Made by a program: the position numbers and the translations under genes. From Synechococcus sp. AG-683-C23 (GTDB lineage: Bacteria; Cyanobacteriota; Cyanobacteriia; PCC-6307; Cyanobiaceae), in the NCBI GenBank assembly GCA_003208835.1, contig QCVD01000025.1:1-32042 (forward strand): 32,042 nucleotides of DNA, read 5' to 3'. Under the pieces are notes generated by a model that had not been told where the DNA came from, did no database searches, and saw nothing but the letters and a program-made list of their open reading frames with translations. Shown one piece after another: positions 24,967 through 32,042 of this stretch (the first letter of the stretch is position 1; each line of letters opens with the position of its first letter).

Positions 24967-25484
24967 TCAAGCTTGTAGCAATTGGCATAACAAGAAGTGC
25001 CGAGAGCTATAGCTCGTTGTCCTTTGACCGTCATTAATACTTATGTACTGAAAGTAGCCAGCATGCTTTTGCCACGACTTGCGATTCCATTTCTATTTTT
25101 AATTGTAGCTTGCGCGTTCTGCTCTGTGAGATATGAGCCATTTCGTTCTGATTCAGGCTCTAGCAGCCAATTGACGTCTCGGTTATCCACATGGTTTGGG
25201 ACGAGTCAACTTGCTTGAGTAATTCCATGTGCTCGTTTGTTATTGCCTGAGCATTCTCATGATTTCCGGCTAAAGAATGCATTGATATTCTGTTTAGGCA
25301 CCAATTTCTAATGTCTGTTAAATGGTGAGTTCTTGCAAAAGAACGTTCATATTCGAAGATTTGCATGGTCTATTCTTGCTTTATATCTATAATTGCTTTG
25401 TAATTGTTTCTTGGCTTTTTAAATCTTGCAGATGCTGGTGATATTTGTTGCTTCTCCTTCGCTTCAATTGTTTGTTTGTACCGA
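24967..25484. other. Gap with two doubtful small frames
   Basis: A 518-base stretch between the regulator and cbiG-cobJ. On the plus strand a frame from ATG 25063 to 25218 encodes a hydrophobic N-terminal segment (LLPRLAIPFLFLIVACAFC) that could be a membrane peptide or lipoprotein. On the minus strand 25160-25366 encodes a soluble 68-residue frame. They overlap at 25160-25218, so at most one is likely intact. No RNA gene seen. Confidence 0.45.
25160..25366 (-). CDS. Possible small hypothetical protein
   Basis: A 68-residue soluble frame beginning MQIFEYERSFARTHHL, with a helical, charged composition and balanced amino-acid use that looks more protein-like than a random frame. No motif or good ribosome binding site is seen. 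Confidence 0.35.
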   Translation of the reverse strand: MQIFEYERSFARTHHLTDIRNWCLNRISMHSLAGNHENAQAITNEHMELLKQVDSSQTMWITETSIGC

Positions 25485-27146
25485 TTATTTTAGCTCGGCT
25501 CCTGGATAGCCTCTTGGCGTCACCATGCGCCCATCTTTGCTGTAACTGCTGCTGTTCCCGATCAGTAGAACAGTCAGCATGTCGATCTGTTGCGGGTTAA
25601 GGCCGCCAAGAGTTGTGATCCGAATCTCTTCTTCGTGTCGTCCTAGCTGTCGAGCGATCGCAACTGGAGTGGTTTCCTGTCGATGTTGAAGCAAGATTGT
25701 CTTGGCCTTTGCCAATTGCCAATCCCTCCCTTTCGAACGCGGGTTATAGAGAGCAATAACAAAATCTCCGAGCCCTGCTCCTTGGATGCGTTGTTCAATC
25801 ACGTCCCAGGGTGTGAGTCGATCGCTGAGACTAATGGTGCAAAAGTCATGCATCAATGGTGCGCCTGTCTTCGCCGCCGCGAGCTGCAGAGCTGAAATGC
25901 CAGGATGCACTTGGAAGTGAGGTCTAGAGGCTTCTGGTTTTTGAAGCCATAGTTCGAGCGCCAGACCTGCCATGCCGTAAATCCCACTGTCGCCTGATGA
26001 GATCAGAGCAACTTTTGCTCCTTGGCTGGCCAGCTCAAGTGCTTCTGAGCATCGATCCCACTCTTTGGTGAGTTGCCCATCGAATCGAACTTGATCCGGT
26101 CGTCGCAATGGTTCCAGCAAATCCAGATACAGCTCGTATCCCACCCACGCCGTACAGCGTTTTAACGCGCTGCTTGCAGCACCACTCATTAGAACCGGAT
26201 CTCCGGGACCACTCCCAATGAGGTGGAGCTCTCCTTGATTCGCCGCTATTGGAGCCGCACTTTCGGCAATGGCGATGGTGACGGCTCCCTGCTCAGAGTC
26301 GTTCGCATGGTGAATGCGTTTGCTTTGACGGAGAGTCCCGCTAACCCCCACCGTGAGCAGAGCAGCAGCTTCCGCGACTGATGCCGTACCCATTTCTAAA
26401 TACACCGCTTGAGACGGAGTTGGTACAGAAACAACGGTTAGGTCTTCAGCTGTATGGGTGCGTAATGGCCAGTCGTAATTTTGACAAAGAGCGAGCAGTG
26501 CTGGCTCATCAGCTTTGCGATCTGCAGTTGTCAATCCGGCAACTGCTTCGATTGCCAATCCCGCTTCATCGAGGGCTTGGTGAAGCGCACGATCAATAAG
26601 GCTCTCGCTGGTGCTGCGTTCGCAGCCCACCCCGATCCAAAGCGTCGGCGGATGCCATGAGCAACCACCGACGCTTTGGGGGCCGATGAAAAGGTCCCAA
26701 TCGTCTGTCTCAACGAGCTCGAGCCCGGGGCTAGCAGAGGTCTTCAGCCAATGTTGATGGCCGCTGGTTTGTCTGATTTTTAAGGGCTTTTTGTCGGCTT
26801 GATCTTTCATGAGTTGGCGCCATGCTTCCACCGTTCCGCTGCGGCGCCAACCCCAACCTTTTCCAAAACAGTCGATGGGAAGGCGTTGCTCGTGGGAGCA
26901 AGCGCCTGTGATAACTGCTGTGCCTCCGATTTTTGCGGCTAGTTCCAGGGCCTGTTGATCTGCCCCACTGCTATGCCCACCAAGAAGTGGGACGACGTAG
27001 TTCCCTCTTGGGTCAACGACCAACACCGCAGGGTCGATGCTCTTTCCTTGAATCAGCGGGGCAATTAACCGTGTTACGGCCCCTATCGATCCCACGACAA
27101 GGATGCCCTGGCCTTGTTGCCATTGATGGGCAAGCTCAGACTTCAA
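25485..27146 (-). CDS. cobJ: CbiG-CobJ fusion: cobalt-precorrin-5A hydrolase and precorrin-3B C17-methyltransferase
   Basis: Bifunctional B12-synthesis enzyme of the corrin-ring part of the pathway. Residues 1 to about 300 are CbiG (VGSIGAVTRLIAPLI, DPRGNYVVPLLGGHSSGAD, then LWIGVGCER and the LTTADRKADEPAL region), which opens the ring lactone. Residues about 305-553 are a SAM-dependent methyltransferase of CobJ/CbiH type (GELHLIGSGPGDP, ISSGDSGIYGMAGL, VHPGISALQLAAAKTGAPLMHDF, ALYNPRSKGRDWQL). The furthest upstream ATG/GTG/TTG codon is TTG at 27146, but CbiG-like sequence (NINFAGFGLSSSSDALL) continues upstream in frame for about 45 codons, so the true start may be non-standard, e.g. CTG at 27266. 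Confidence 0.93.
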   Translation of the reverse strand: MKSELAHQWQQGQGILVVGSIGAVTRLIAPLIQGKSIDPAVLVVDPRGNYVVPLLGGHSSGADQQALELAAKIGGTAVITGACSHEQRLPIDCFGKGWGWRRSGTVEAWRQLMKDQADKKPLKIRQTSGHQHWLKTSASPGLELVETDDWDLFIGPQSVGGCSWHPPTLWIGVGCERSTSESLIDRALHQALDEAGLAIEAVAGLTTADRKADEPALLALCQNYDWPLRTHTAEDLTVVSVPTPSQAVYLEMGTASVAEAAALLTVGVSGTLRQSKRIHHANDSEQGAVTIAIAESAAPIAANQGELHLIGSGPGDPVLMSGAASSALKRCTAWVGYELYLDLLEPLRRPDQVRFDGQLTKEWDRCSEALELASQGAKVALISSGDSGIYGMAGLALELWLQKPEASRPHFQVHPGISALQLAAAKTGAPLMHDFCTISLSDRLTPWDVIEQRIQGAGLGDFVIALYNPRSKGRDWQLAKAKTILLQHRQETTPVAIARQLGRHEEEIRITTLGGLNPQQIDMLTVLLIGNSSSYSKDGRMVTPRGYPGAELK

Positions 27147-27281
27147 ATCGGCATCATGCGGAATGACGCGTTCGATGTGGCCATAAGAAGCGAGTCTTTG
27201 TAGGAGAGCGTCGCTGCTAGAGGAGAGGCCAAAGCCCGCAAAGTTGATATTCGAGGGGGTAGTCAGGGCTTCAGGAACTGT

Positions 27282-28796
27282 TCAGGGCTTTCGCAAGCTG
27301 CCGTCGTCATTCAGCAACTCTCGTGCTGATCCTCCCAGGCGACTGGTCGGTACGAGGCGCTCTTCTGATGCCGAAGGAACAGGCATGGATGGCTTGTCAC
27401 GTTGATGGCGTGGCGCTTGATCTGATGCCCTTGGCTCATTTGGGGGTGCGATCTCCTCACTCACAATGTCCTCCTTGACAACGTCTTCATCCATAACGTC
27501 CTCCCTGACACCGTCCTCCCTGACATCGTCGGGGGCTTGTTTATAGGCCGATTCATCTGTCTGTTCTGGTGTGTCCTGCTCATCGACCAACGCATCATTC
27601 CTGGAACTTGATGTGGGATCAGATTCGATGAGAGTCGTGGCCCCCTTTTTGTTGTCTGCAGCTTTTTCCGTCTCTGGCGCTTTTGCTGCCTCCGGCACAT
27701 TTTTGGCGCCGGATGTTGACTCGATGTCTGAATCCGGTTTGGCGTCGTCCCCGTTAAGCGATTCGGACACTGCTTTTGCTGATGAGACTGGTTTTGCTTC
27801 TGGTTTTGTTGCTCTATTCAGTAATGGCTCAGGTTTGTCTATTGCTTCTGGTTCTAAGTCTGCGGAAGGGATGCGAGGTGCTCCGCTAAGCCGTGTGAGC
27901 TCTTCCTCAGTTAGTTGGGCTTTGAGCCACGTCGGGGATGTCGCTTTTTGGCCTGATTGATGGATCAGCCTGTTGTTGAATTCAGGCGTGATCGGCTCGC
28001 CCACTCCGTTCAGGAGCTCCATTTGCACCAAGTTTCCACGGCTGGAGGAATTCCCCTTCAGCCAAAGTGCTTCTTGGTGATCCACCAAAAAACTGTCTCC
28101 ATCAACGCTGAGTCGCAACCGCCAGCGACCGTCACCATCACGCAGGTTTTGGAGGGGAGCATTCCAAATAAGCCAATCCAAAAGCAGTGGTTGCAGGGCT
28201 GGATCTGCCGAATTCGTCACAGGAACAAGCCATGGCGCGTTGCTGCCTGGCTGCGTCCCTTCCATGCGTTGCCATAGATGGAATCGTCCCTGAAGGTTGG
28301 CGCCAGGAGTTTTCACGGCCTCGCCCCAGGGGTATGCAGCCCAAGCGCTGAAGCGATGGCTCCCTGGAGCGAGATCGTTCAGCCTCACACTCACTCGATT
28401 GGCCTCGAGTTCGTGTAGCTGACGTGGCGGTTGATTGTCGATTTGGACCACAACGTGTGGTCCAAGACCCAGTTGGTCATCTCGACAGATCGGCCAGTTT
28501 TTCACGTCCAAAATGAGTTCAACTGTGTCGGCGTTGATCACGCTGTCGTCAGTTGGGGTGACGAGTCGCAGATTCGGTTGATAGCGCTGCAGTTTTTCGC
28601 GCAGTTGTTGAACGGCGCCAGGGGGAGCGACTTCTTGTAACCGTTCCGATGGTGGCTTGCTCTCCATGGATGTTTGCTTATTGACGCCCCCACGGAGCGG
28701 CCAGGTTGGCAGGGCCAACCCTGCAACTGGCATGCCTGTGATGAGCAGTATCGCCATCAGAAACGCCATGAATGGCATTAGGCCTGGGCGTGACAT
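27282..28796 (-). CDS. Signal-anchored unknown protein with acidic repeat tail
   Basis: 504-residue protein I do not recognise. An N-terminal hydrophobic segment (MPFMAFLMAILLITGMPVAG) acts as signal or anchor. Residues about 60-290 look like a folded periplasmic beta-rich domain (LRLVTPTDDSVINADTVELIL, LAPGSHRFSAWAAYPWGEAV) resembling the Ig-like chaperone/adhesion-type folds of extracytoplasmic proteins, a guess only. Residues about 320-480 are Pro/Glu/Asp/Lys-rich and probably disordered, including five consecutive pentapeptides of the VxEDV type. Its stop TGA lies in the same frame as the downstream cbiG-cobJ frame, which opens directly after it. Divergent from psaA. Confidence 0.7.
   Translation of the reverse strand: MSRPGLMPFMAFLMAILLITGMPVAGLALPTWPLRGGVNKQTSMESKPPSERLQEVAPPGAVQQLREKLQRYQPNLRLVTPTDDSVINADTVELILDVKNWPICRDDQLGLGPHVVVQIDNQPPRQLHELEANRVSVRLNDLAPGSHRFSAWAAYPWGEAVKTPGANLQGRFHLWQRMEGTQPGSNAPWLVPVTNSADPALQPLLLDWLIWNAPLQNLRDGDGRWRLRLSVDGDSFLVDHQEALWLKGNSSSRGNLVQMELLNGVGEPITPEFNNRLIHQSGQKATSPTWLKAQLTEEELTRLSGAPRIPSADLEPEAIDKPEPLLNRATKPEAKPVSSAKAVSESLNGDDAKPDSDIESTSGAKNVPEAAKAPETEKAADNKKGATTLIESDPTSSSRNDALVDEQDTPEQTDESAYKQAPDDVREDGVREDVMDEDVVKEDIVSEEIAPPNEPRASDQAPRHQRDKPSMPVPSASEERLVPTSRLGGSARELLNDDGSLRKP
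27463..27537 (-). repeat. 15-base tandem repeat coding for VxEDV pentapeptides
   Basis: Five consecutive 15-base units (27463-27537, core ACRTCCTCCCTG-like on the plus strand), the last one degenerate, encode an acidic pentapeptide array. Units differ at several bases, so it is not freshly expanded. Confidence 0.75.
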
Positions 28797-29200
28797 GGCG
28801 TGTCAGTGCAATGAGTTTATTTTGACGGGCGGAACGCCATTGAACAGAGTTCTTATCAAACAGGACGATTAATTGAGTTGAATTGTATGAAACAAGCTCT
28901 GCCTTTCTTAATTTTGCTGGCCTGCTGGGATTCTACAGAGCCCTGTCACTGACTGGTTAGCGGCAGGATTGAACCTTTGTAACTCCGGTGGCGGAATGGT
29001 CGTGGTCCGCTCCTATGCTTTTTTCAGCGGTCCCCTCTTTGGGGCCCCAGCTTCAGTGCAGTAAAGGGGTTTCGGCTTCCTTTCATGCATTGACGCCCGA
29101 CCATTGTTCCCTTGCGGAGCTGTGTTCGGGGCCCCGACGAGCTTCGGTTCGTCGGAGGGGTGGCCCACCACCTCGATCCCGTCCCTCGAGGAACGACTCG
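28797..29200 (+). other. psaA promoter and leader region
   Basis: A 404-base gap before psaA. It carries at least three hairpins on the plus strand: GCGGA/TCCGC at 28991-29010 followed by a six-T run at 29019-29024; GGTCCCC/GGGGCC at 29029-29046 with a single bulged T; and CCGACGA/TCGTCGG at 29134-29155 about 45 bases before the psaA start. The psaA frame is open back to 28988, but that extension lacks PsaA homology and is taken as leader. Promoter elements were not assigned. Confidence 0.6.
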
Positions 29201-31504
29201 ATGACCATCAGCCCACCTGAACGTGGGAGTGACGCGAAGAGCCAGGTTGAAAAGGTTGACAATCCAGCAACCTTTGAATTGTTCGGCAAGCCCGGACATT
29301 TCGACCGAACTCTCGCGAAGGGTCCCAAAACCACAACTTGGGTTTGGAATCTTCACGCCAACGCTCACGATTTCGACGCTCATACGAGTGACCTCCAAGA
29401 GGTCTCTCGGCGAATCTTCTCAGCTCATTTCGGCCATCTGGCCGTCATCTTCATCTGGCTGAGCGGCGCTTTCTTCCACGGCGCACGCTTTTCCAACTAT
29501 TCCGGATGGCTTGCTGATCCCACCCACGTGAAGCCCAGTGCTCAGGTGGTGTGGCCAATCTTCGGCCAGGAAATCCTGAACGGTGACATGGGAGCCGGTT
29601 TTAACGGCATCCAGATCACTTCAGGTCTCTTCCACGTTTGGCGTGGATGGGGCATCACCAGCGAAACTCAACTCATGGCTTTGGCCATCGGTGCGTTGGT
29701 GATGGCCGGACTCATGCTTAACGCTGGAGTTTTCCATTACCACAAGGCAGCGCCAAAGCTGGAGTGGTTCCAGAACGTGGAGTCCATGCTGAACCACCAC
29801 CTGGCAGGTTTGCTGGGTCTTGGCTCGCTGTCATGGGCAGGGCACCTCATCCATGTGTCCCTCCCTGTCACCAAGTTGATGGATGCCATTGATGCCGGCG
29901 AACCGCTGGTCTTAAACGGCACCACCATCGCCTCGGTGGCTGACATCCCTCTCCCCCATGAGTTCTTTAACCAGGACTTACTGGCACAGCTTTATCCAGG
30001 CATTGGTTCTGGTGTTTCCGCTTTCTTCTCAGGTAACTGGGCCGCTTACGGGGACTTCCTCACCTTCAAAGGTGGGTTGAATCCAGTAACAGGAAGCCTC
30101 TGGATGACCGACATCGCTCACCACCATGTGGCGATTGCTGTCTTGTTCATAGTTGCCGGTCATATGTACCGGACCAACTGGGGCATTGGTCATTCAATTA
30201 AGGAAATTCAGGAGAATCAGAAGGGCGATCCCCTCCTGTTCCCTGCACCGAATGGTCACGATGGGCTCTATGAGTTCATGACCACCTCCTGGCATGCCCA
30301 GTTGGCCGTGAACCTGGCAATGCTTGGTTCGCTGAGCATCATCGTTGCTCAGCACATGTATGCGATGCCTCCTTACGCGTACATGGCGGTTGACTACCCG
30401 ACTCAAATCGGATTGTTCACCCATCACATTTGGATTGGTGGCTTCTTAATTGTTGGTGGAGCGGCCCACGCCGCTATTGCCATGGTTCGTGATTACGACC
30501 CGGCAAAACACATCGACAACGTGCTCGATCGTGTGCTCAAGGCTCGCGATGCGATCATTAGTCACCTCAATTGGGTGTGTATCTGGCTCGGAGCCCACAG
30601 CTTCGGCCTTTACATCCACAACGACACCATGCGTGCCCTGGGACGTCCTCAGGACATGTTCAGCGATAAGGCGATTTCAATTCAGCCAATTTTCGCTCAG
30701 TGGATCCAAAACGCACACGCGGCAGCGGCGGGTAGTACTGCTCCCAACGCTCTTGCTGGTGTGAGTGAAGTGTTTAACGGTTCTGTTGTGGCTGTCGGCG
30801 GAAAAGTCGCAGCTGCTCCAATGCCCTTAGGCACCGCTGACTTCATGGTGCACCACATTCATGCCTTCACGATTCACGTGACGGTTTTGATCCTGCTGAA
30901 GGGCGTTCTGTATGCCCGTAGCTCTCGTCTGATTCCAGACAAGGCAAACCTCGGGTTCCGCTTCTCCTGCGACGGCCCTGGTCGTGGCGGTACATGTCAG
31001 GTGTCGGCTTGGGACCACGTGTTCCTTGGCCTGTTCTGGATGTACAACTCTCTCTCGATTGTTATTTTCCACTTCTCTTGGAAGATGCAAAGCGACATTT
31101 GGGGGACAGTGAATGCGGATGGTTCTGTTGCGCACATCACCAACGGGAACTTCGCTCAGAGCGCCATCACCATCAATGGTTGGTTGCGTGATTTCCTGTG
31201 GGCTCAGGCCGTACAGGTTATCAACAGCTATGGATCGTCCACCAGTGCCTACGGAATCATGTTCCTAGGTGCTCACTTCATCTGGGCTTTCAGCCTGATG
31301 TTCCTGTTCAGTGGCCGCGGCTATTGGCAGGAGTTGATTGAGTCCATTGTTTGGGCCCACAACAAGTTGAAGGTGGCTCCCGCCATCCAGCCCCGTGCTC
31401 TCTCCATCATCCAAGGCCGTGCAGTGGGTGTTGCCCACTACCTCTTGGGTGGTATTGCGACCACTTGGGCTTTCTTCCACGCCCACATTCTTGTGGTCGG
31501 CTGA
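29201..31504 (+). CDS. psaA: Photosystem I P700 apoprotein A1
   Basis: One of the two core subunits of photosystem I in the thylakoid membrane, binding most chlorophyll and the electron-transfer cofactors. The 767-residue protein has eleven hydrophobic helices and the Fx iron-sulfur cysteines at 590 and 599 ([10 protein letters not shown]). The start [11 protein letters not shown] is the conserved PsaA N-terminus and is preceded by GAGGA at 8 bases spacing, so the frame's open extension upstream is discarded. psaB follows after 22 bases, forming the usual psaAB operon. A hairpin-rich leader precedes it. Confidence 0.98.
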   Translation: MTISPPERGSDAKSQVEKVDNPATFELFGKPGHFDRTLAKGPKTTTWVWNLHANAHDFDAHTSDLQEVSRRIFSAHFGHLAVIFIWLSGAFFHGARFSNYSGWLADPTHVKPSAQVVWPIFGQEILNGDMGAGFNGIQITSGLFHVWRGWGITSETQLMALAIGALVMAGLMLNAGVFHYHKAAPKLEWFQNVESMLNHHLAGLLGLGSLSWAGHLIHVSLPVTKLMDAIDAGEPLVLNGTTIASVADIPLPHEFFNQDLLAQLYPGIGSGVSAFFSGNWAAYGDFLTFKGGLNPVTGSLWMTDIAHHHVAIAVLFIVAGHMYRTNWGIGHSIKEIQENQKGDPLLFPAPNGHDGLYEFMTTSWHAQLAVNLAMLGSLSIIVAQHMYAMPPYAYMAVDYPTQIGLFTHHIWIGGFLIVGGAAHAAIAMVRDYDPAKHIDNVLDRVLKARDAIISHLNWVCIWLGAHSFGLYIHNDTMRALGRPQDMFSDKAISIQPIFAQWIQNAHAAAAGSTAPNALAGVSEVFNGSVVAVGGKVAAAPMPLGTADFMVHHIHAFTIHVTVLILLKGVLYARSSRLIPDKANLGFRFSCDGPGRGGTCQVSAWDHVFLGLFWMYNSLSIVIFHFSWKMQSDIWGTVNADGSVAHITNGNFAQSAITINGWLRDFLWAQAVQVINSYGSSTSAYGIMFLGAHFIWAFSLMFLFSGRGYWQELIESIVWAHNKLKVAPAIQPRALSIIQGRAVGVAHYLLGGIATTWAFFHAHILVVG

Positions 31505-31526
31505 CCTCACCTGACCTCTCCCTCTA

Positions 31527-32042
31527 ATGGCAACGAAATTTCCTTCGTTCAGCCAGGGTCTGGCCCAGGACCCGACAACCCGCCGTATTTGGTACGGGAT
31601 CGCCACGGCTCACGACTTCGAGAGCCATGACGGAATGACGGAGGAGCGGCTTTATCAAAAGCTCTTCTCCACGCATTTCGGCCATCTCGCGATCATCGGC
31701 CTGTGGGTTTCGGGAAACCTGTTCCACATCGCCTGGCAGGGCAACTTCGAGCAGTGGGTCGCCGACCCGCTGCACGTGCGCCCCATCGCTCATGCAATTT
31801 GGGATCCCCACTTCGGTCAAGGCGCCATTGACGCCTTTACCCAAGCGGGTGCTTCCTCCCCGGTGAATATTGCCTATTCAGGCCTTTATCACTGGTTTTA
31901 CACGATCGGCATGACCACGAATGCCGAGCTGTACCAAGGATCCATCTTCATGATGATCCTGTCGGCTTGGGCCCTATTCGCTGGTTGGTTGCACTTGCAA
32001 CCCAAGTTCCGCCCTTCACTTGCTTGGTTCAAAAACGCTGAG
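31527..32042 (+). CDS. psaB: Photosystem I P700 apoprotein A2, 3' part outside window
   Basis: Partner of PsaA in the P700 heterodimer. Only the first 172 residues are inside the window; they begin [16 protein letters not shown] and include the first helices ([26 protein letters not shown]), typical of PsaB. It starts 22 bases after the psaA stop and is read in the same operon. The remainder, including the Fx cysteines, is beyond the window. Confidence 0.98.
   Translation, partial: MATKFPSFSQGLAQDPTTRRIWYGIATAHDFESHDGMTEERLYQKLFSTHFGHLAIIGLWVSGNLFHIAWQGNFEQWVADPLHVRPIAHAIWDPHFGQGAIDAFTQAGASSPVNIAYSGLYHWFYTIGMTTNAELYQGSIFMMILSAWALFAGWLHLQPKFRPSLAWFKNAE

Noticed and set aside
28984-29010. tRNA-Leu-like start (GGTGGCGGAATGGT)
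   Set aside because: No acceptor, anticodon or T arm can be completed downstream.
28988-29200. 71-residue N-terminal extension of PsaA
   Set aside because: The conserved PsaA N-terminus begins at 29201 with a good ribosome site; the upstream part is hairpin leader with no PsaA likeness.
1-32042. CRISPR array, transposase, integrase or prophage genes
   Set aside because: None seen. The only notable repeats are the porin pair, the 15-base coding repeats and the Fur-like array.

Overview
The window comes from a cyanobacterium, most likely a marine picocyanobacterium of the Synechococcus type (subcluster 5.1, coastal-like). This rests on recognising the genes by eye: psaA-psaB, a large single-gene ferredoxin-type glutamate synthase, a CbiG-CobJ fusion, SLH-OprB porins of the marine Synechococcus type, flavodoxin, an IdiA-type iron-binding protein and a cyanobacterial ferritin. 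No database search was possible.

Region 1 (1-11094) is housekeeping. The str operon (rpsL, rpsG, fusA; minus strand, fusA cut by the window edge) is preceded by a HesB/IscA-like gene. A NAGPA-domain protein is divergent from gltB (Fd-GOGAT type, 1535 aa). A YCII-domain gene follows and overlaps the tail of the convergent lipA. A tRNA-Pro(CGG) closes the block.

Region 2 (about 11.1-25.4 kb) looks like an accessory block that is visibly more AT-rich. It starts beside the tRNA with a decayed SLH porin, then a cobalamin riboswitch with a HupE-type permease and a CRP-family regulator with small unknown genes. Next comes an iron/redox set: flavodoxin, a thioredoxin-reductase-like flavoprotein without a normal NADPH site, a coupled alpha/beta-hydrolase lacking the nucleophile Ser, a secreted histidine phosphatase with a small partner gene, ferritin behind a near-perfect Fur box, IdiA/FutA, and a PiuC-type dioxygenase. 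The block ends with a small secreted protein, an intact SLH porin and a second CRP-family regulator. The two porin copies share a 302-bp, about 98.7% identical direct repeat that brackets the set. The set reads as iron uptake (IdiA, porin), storage (ferritin), replacement of iron proteins (flavodoxin) and redox control.

Region 3 (about 25.4-32.0 kb) returns to core genes: cbiG-cobJ (B12 synthesis), a large secreted or anchored unknown protein with an acidic tail and pentapeptide repeats, and the psaA-psaB operon (psaB cut by the window edge) behind a roughly 400-base leader with several hairpins.

B12 appears twice, as cobalt uptake under a riboswitch and as a corrin-ring enzyme. Iron appears repeatedly, in photosystem I, Fd-GOGAT, LipA and the iron-response block.
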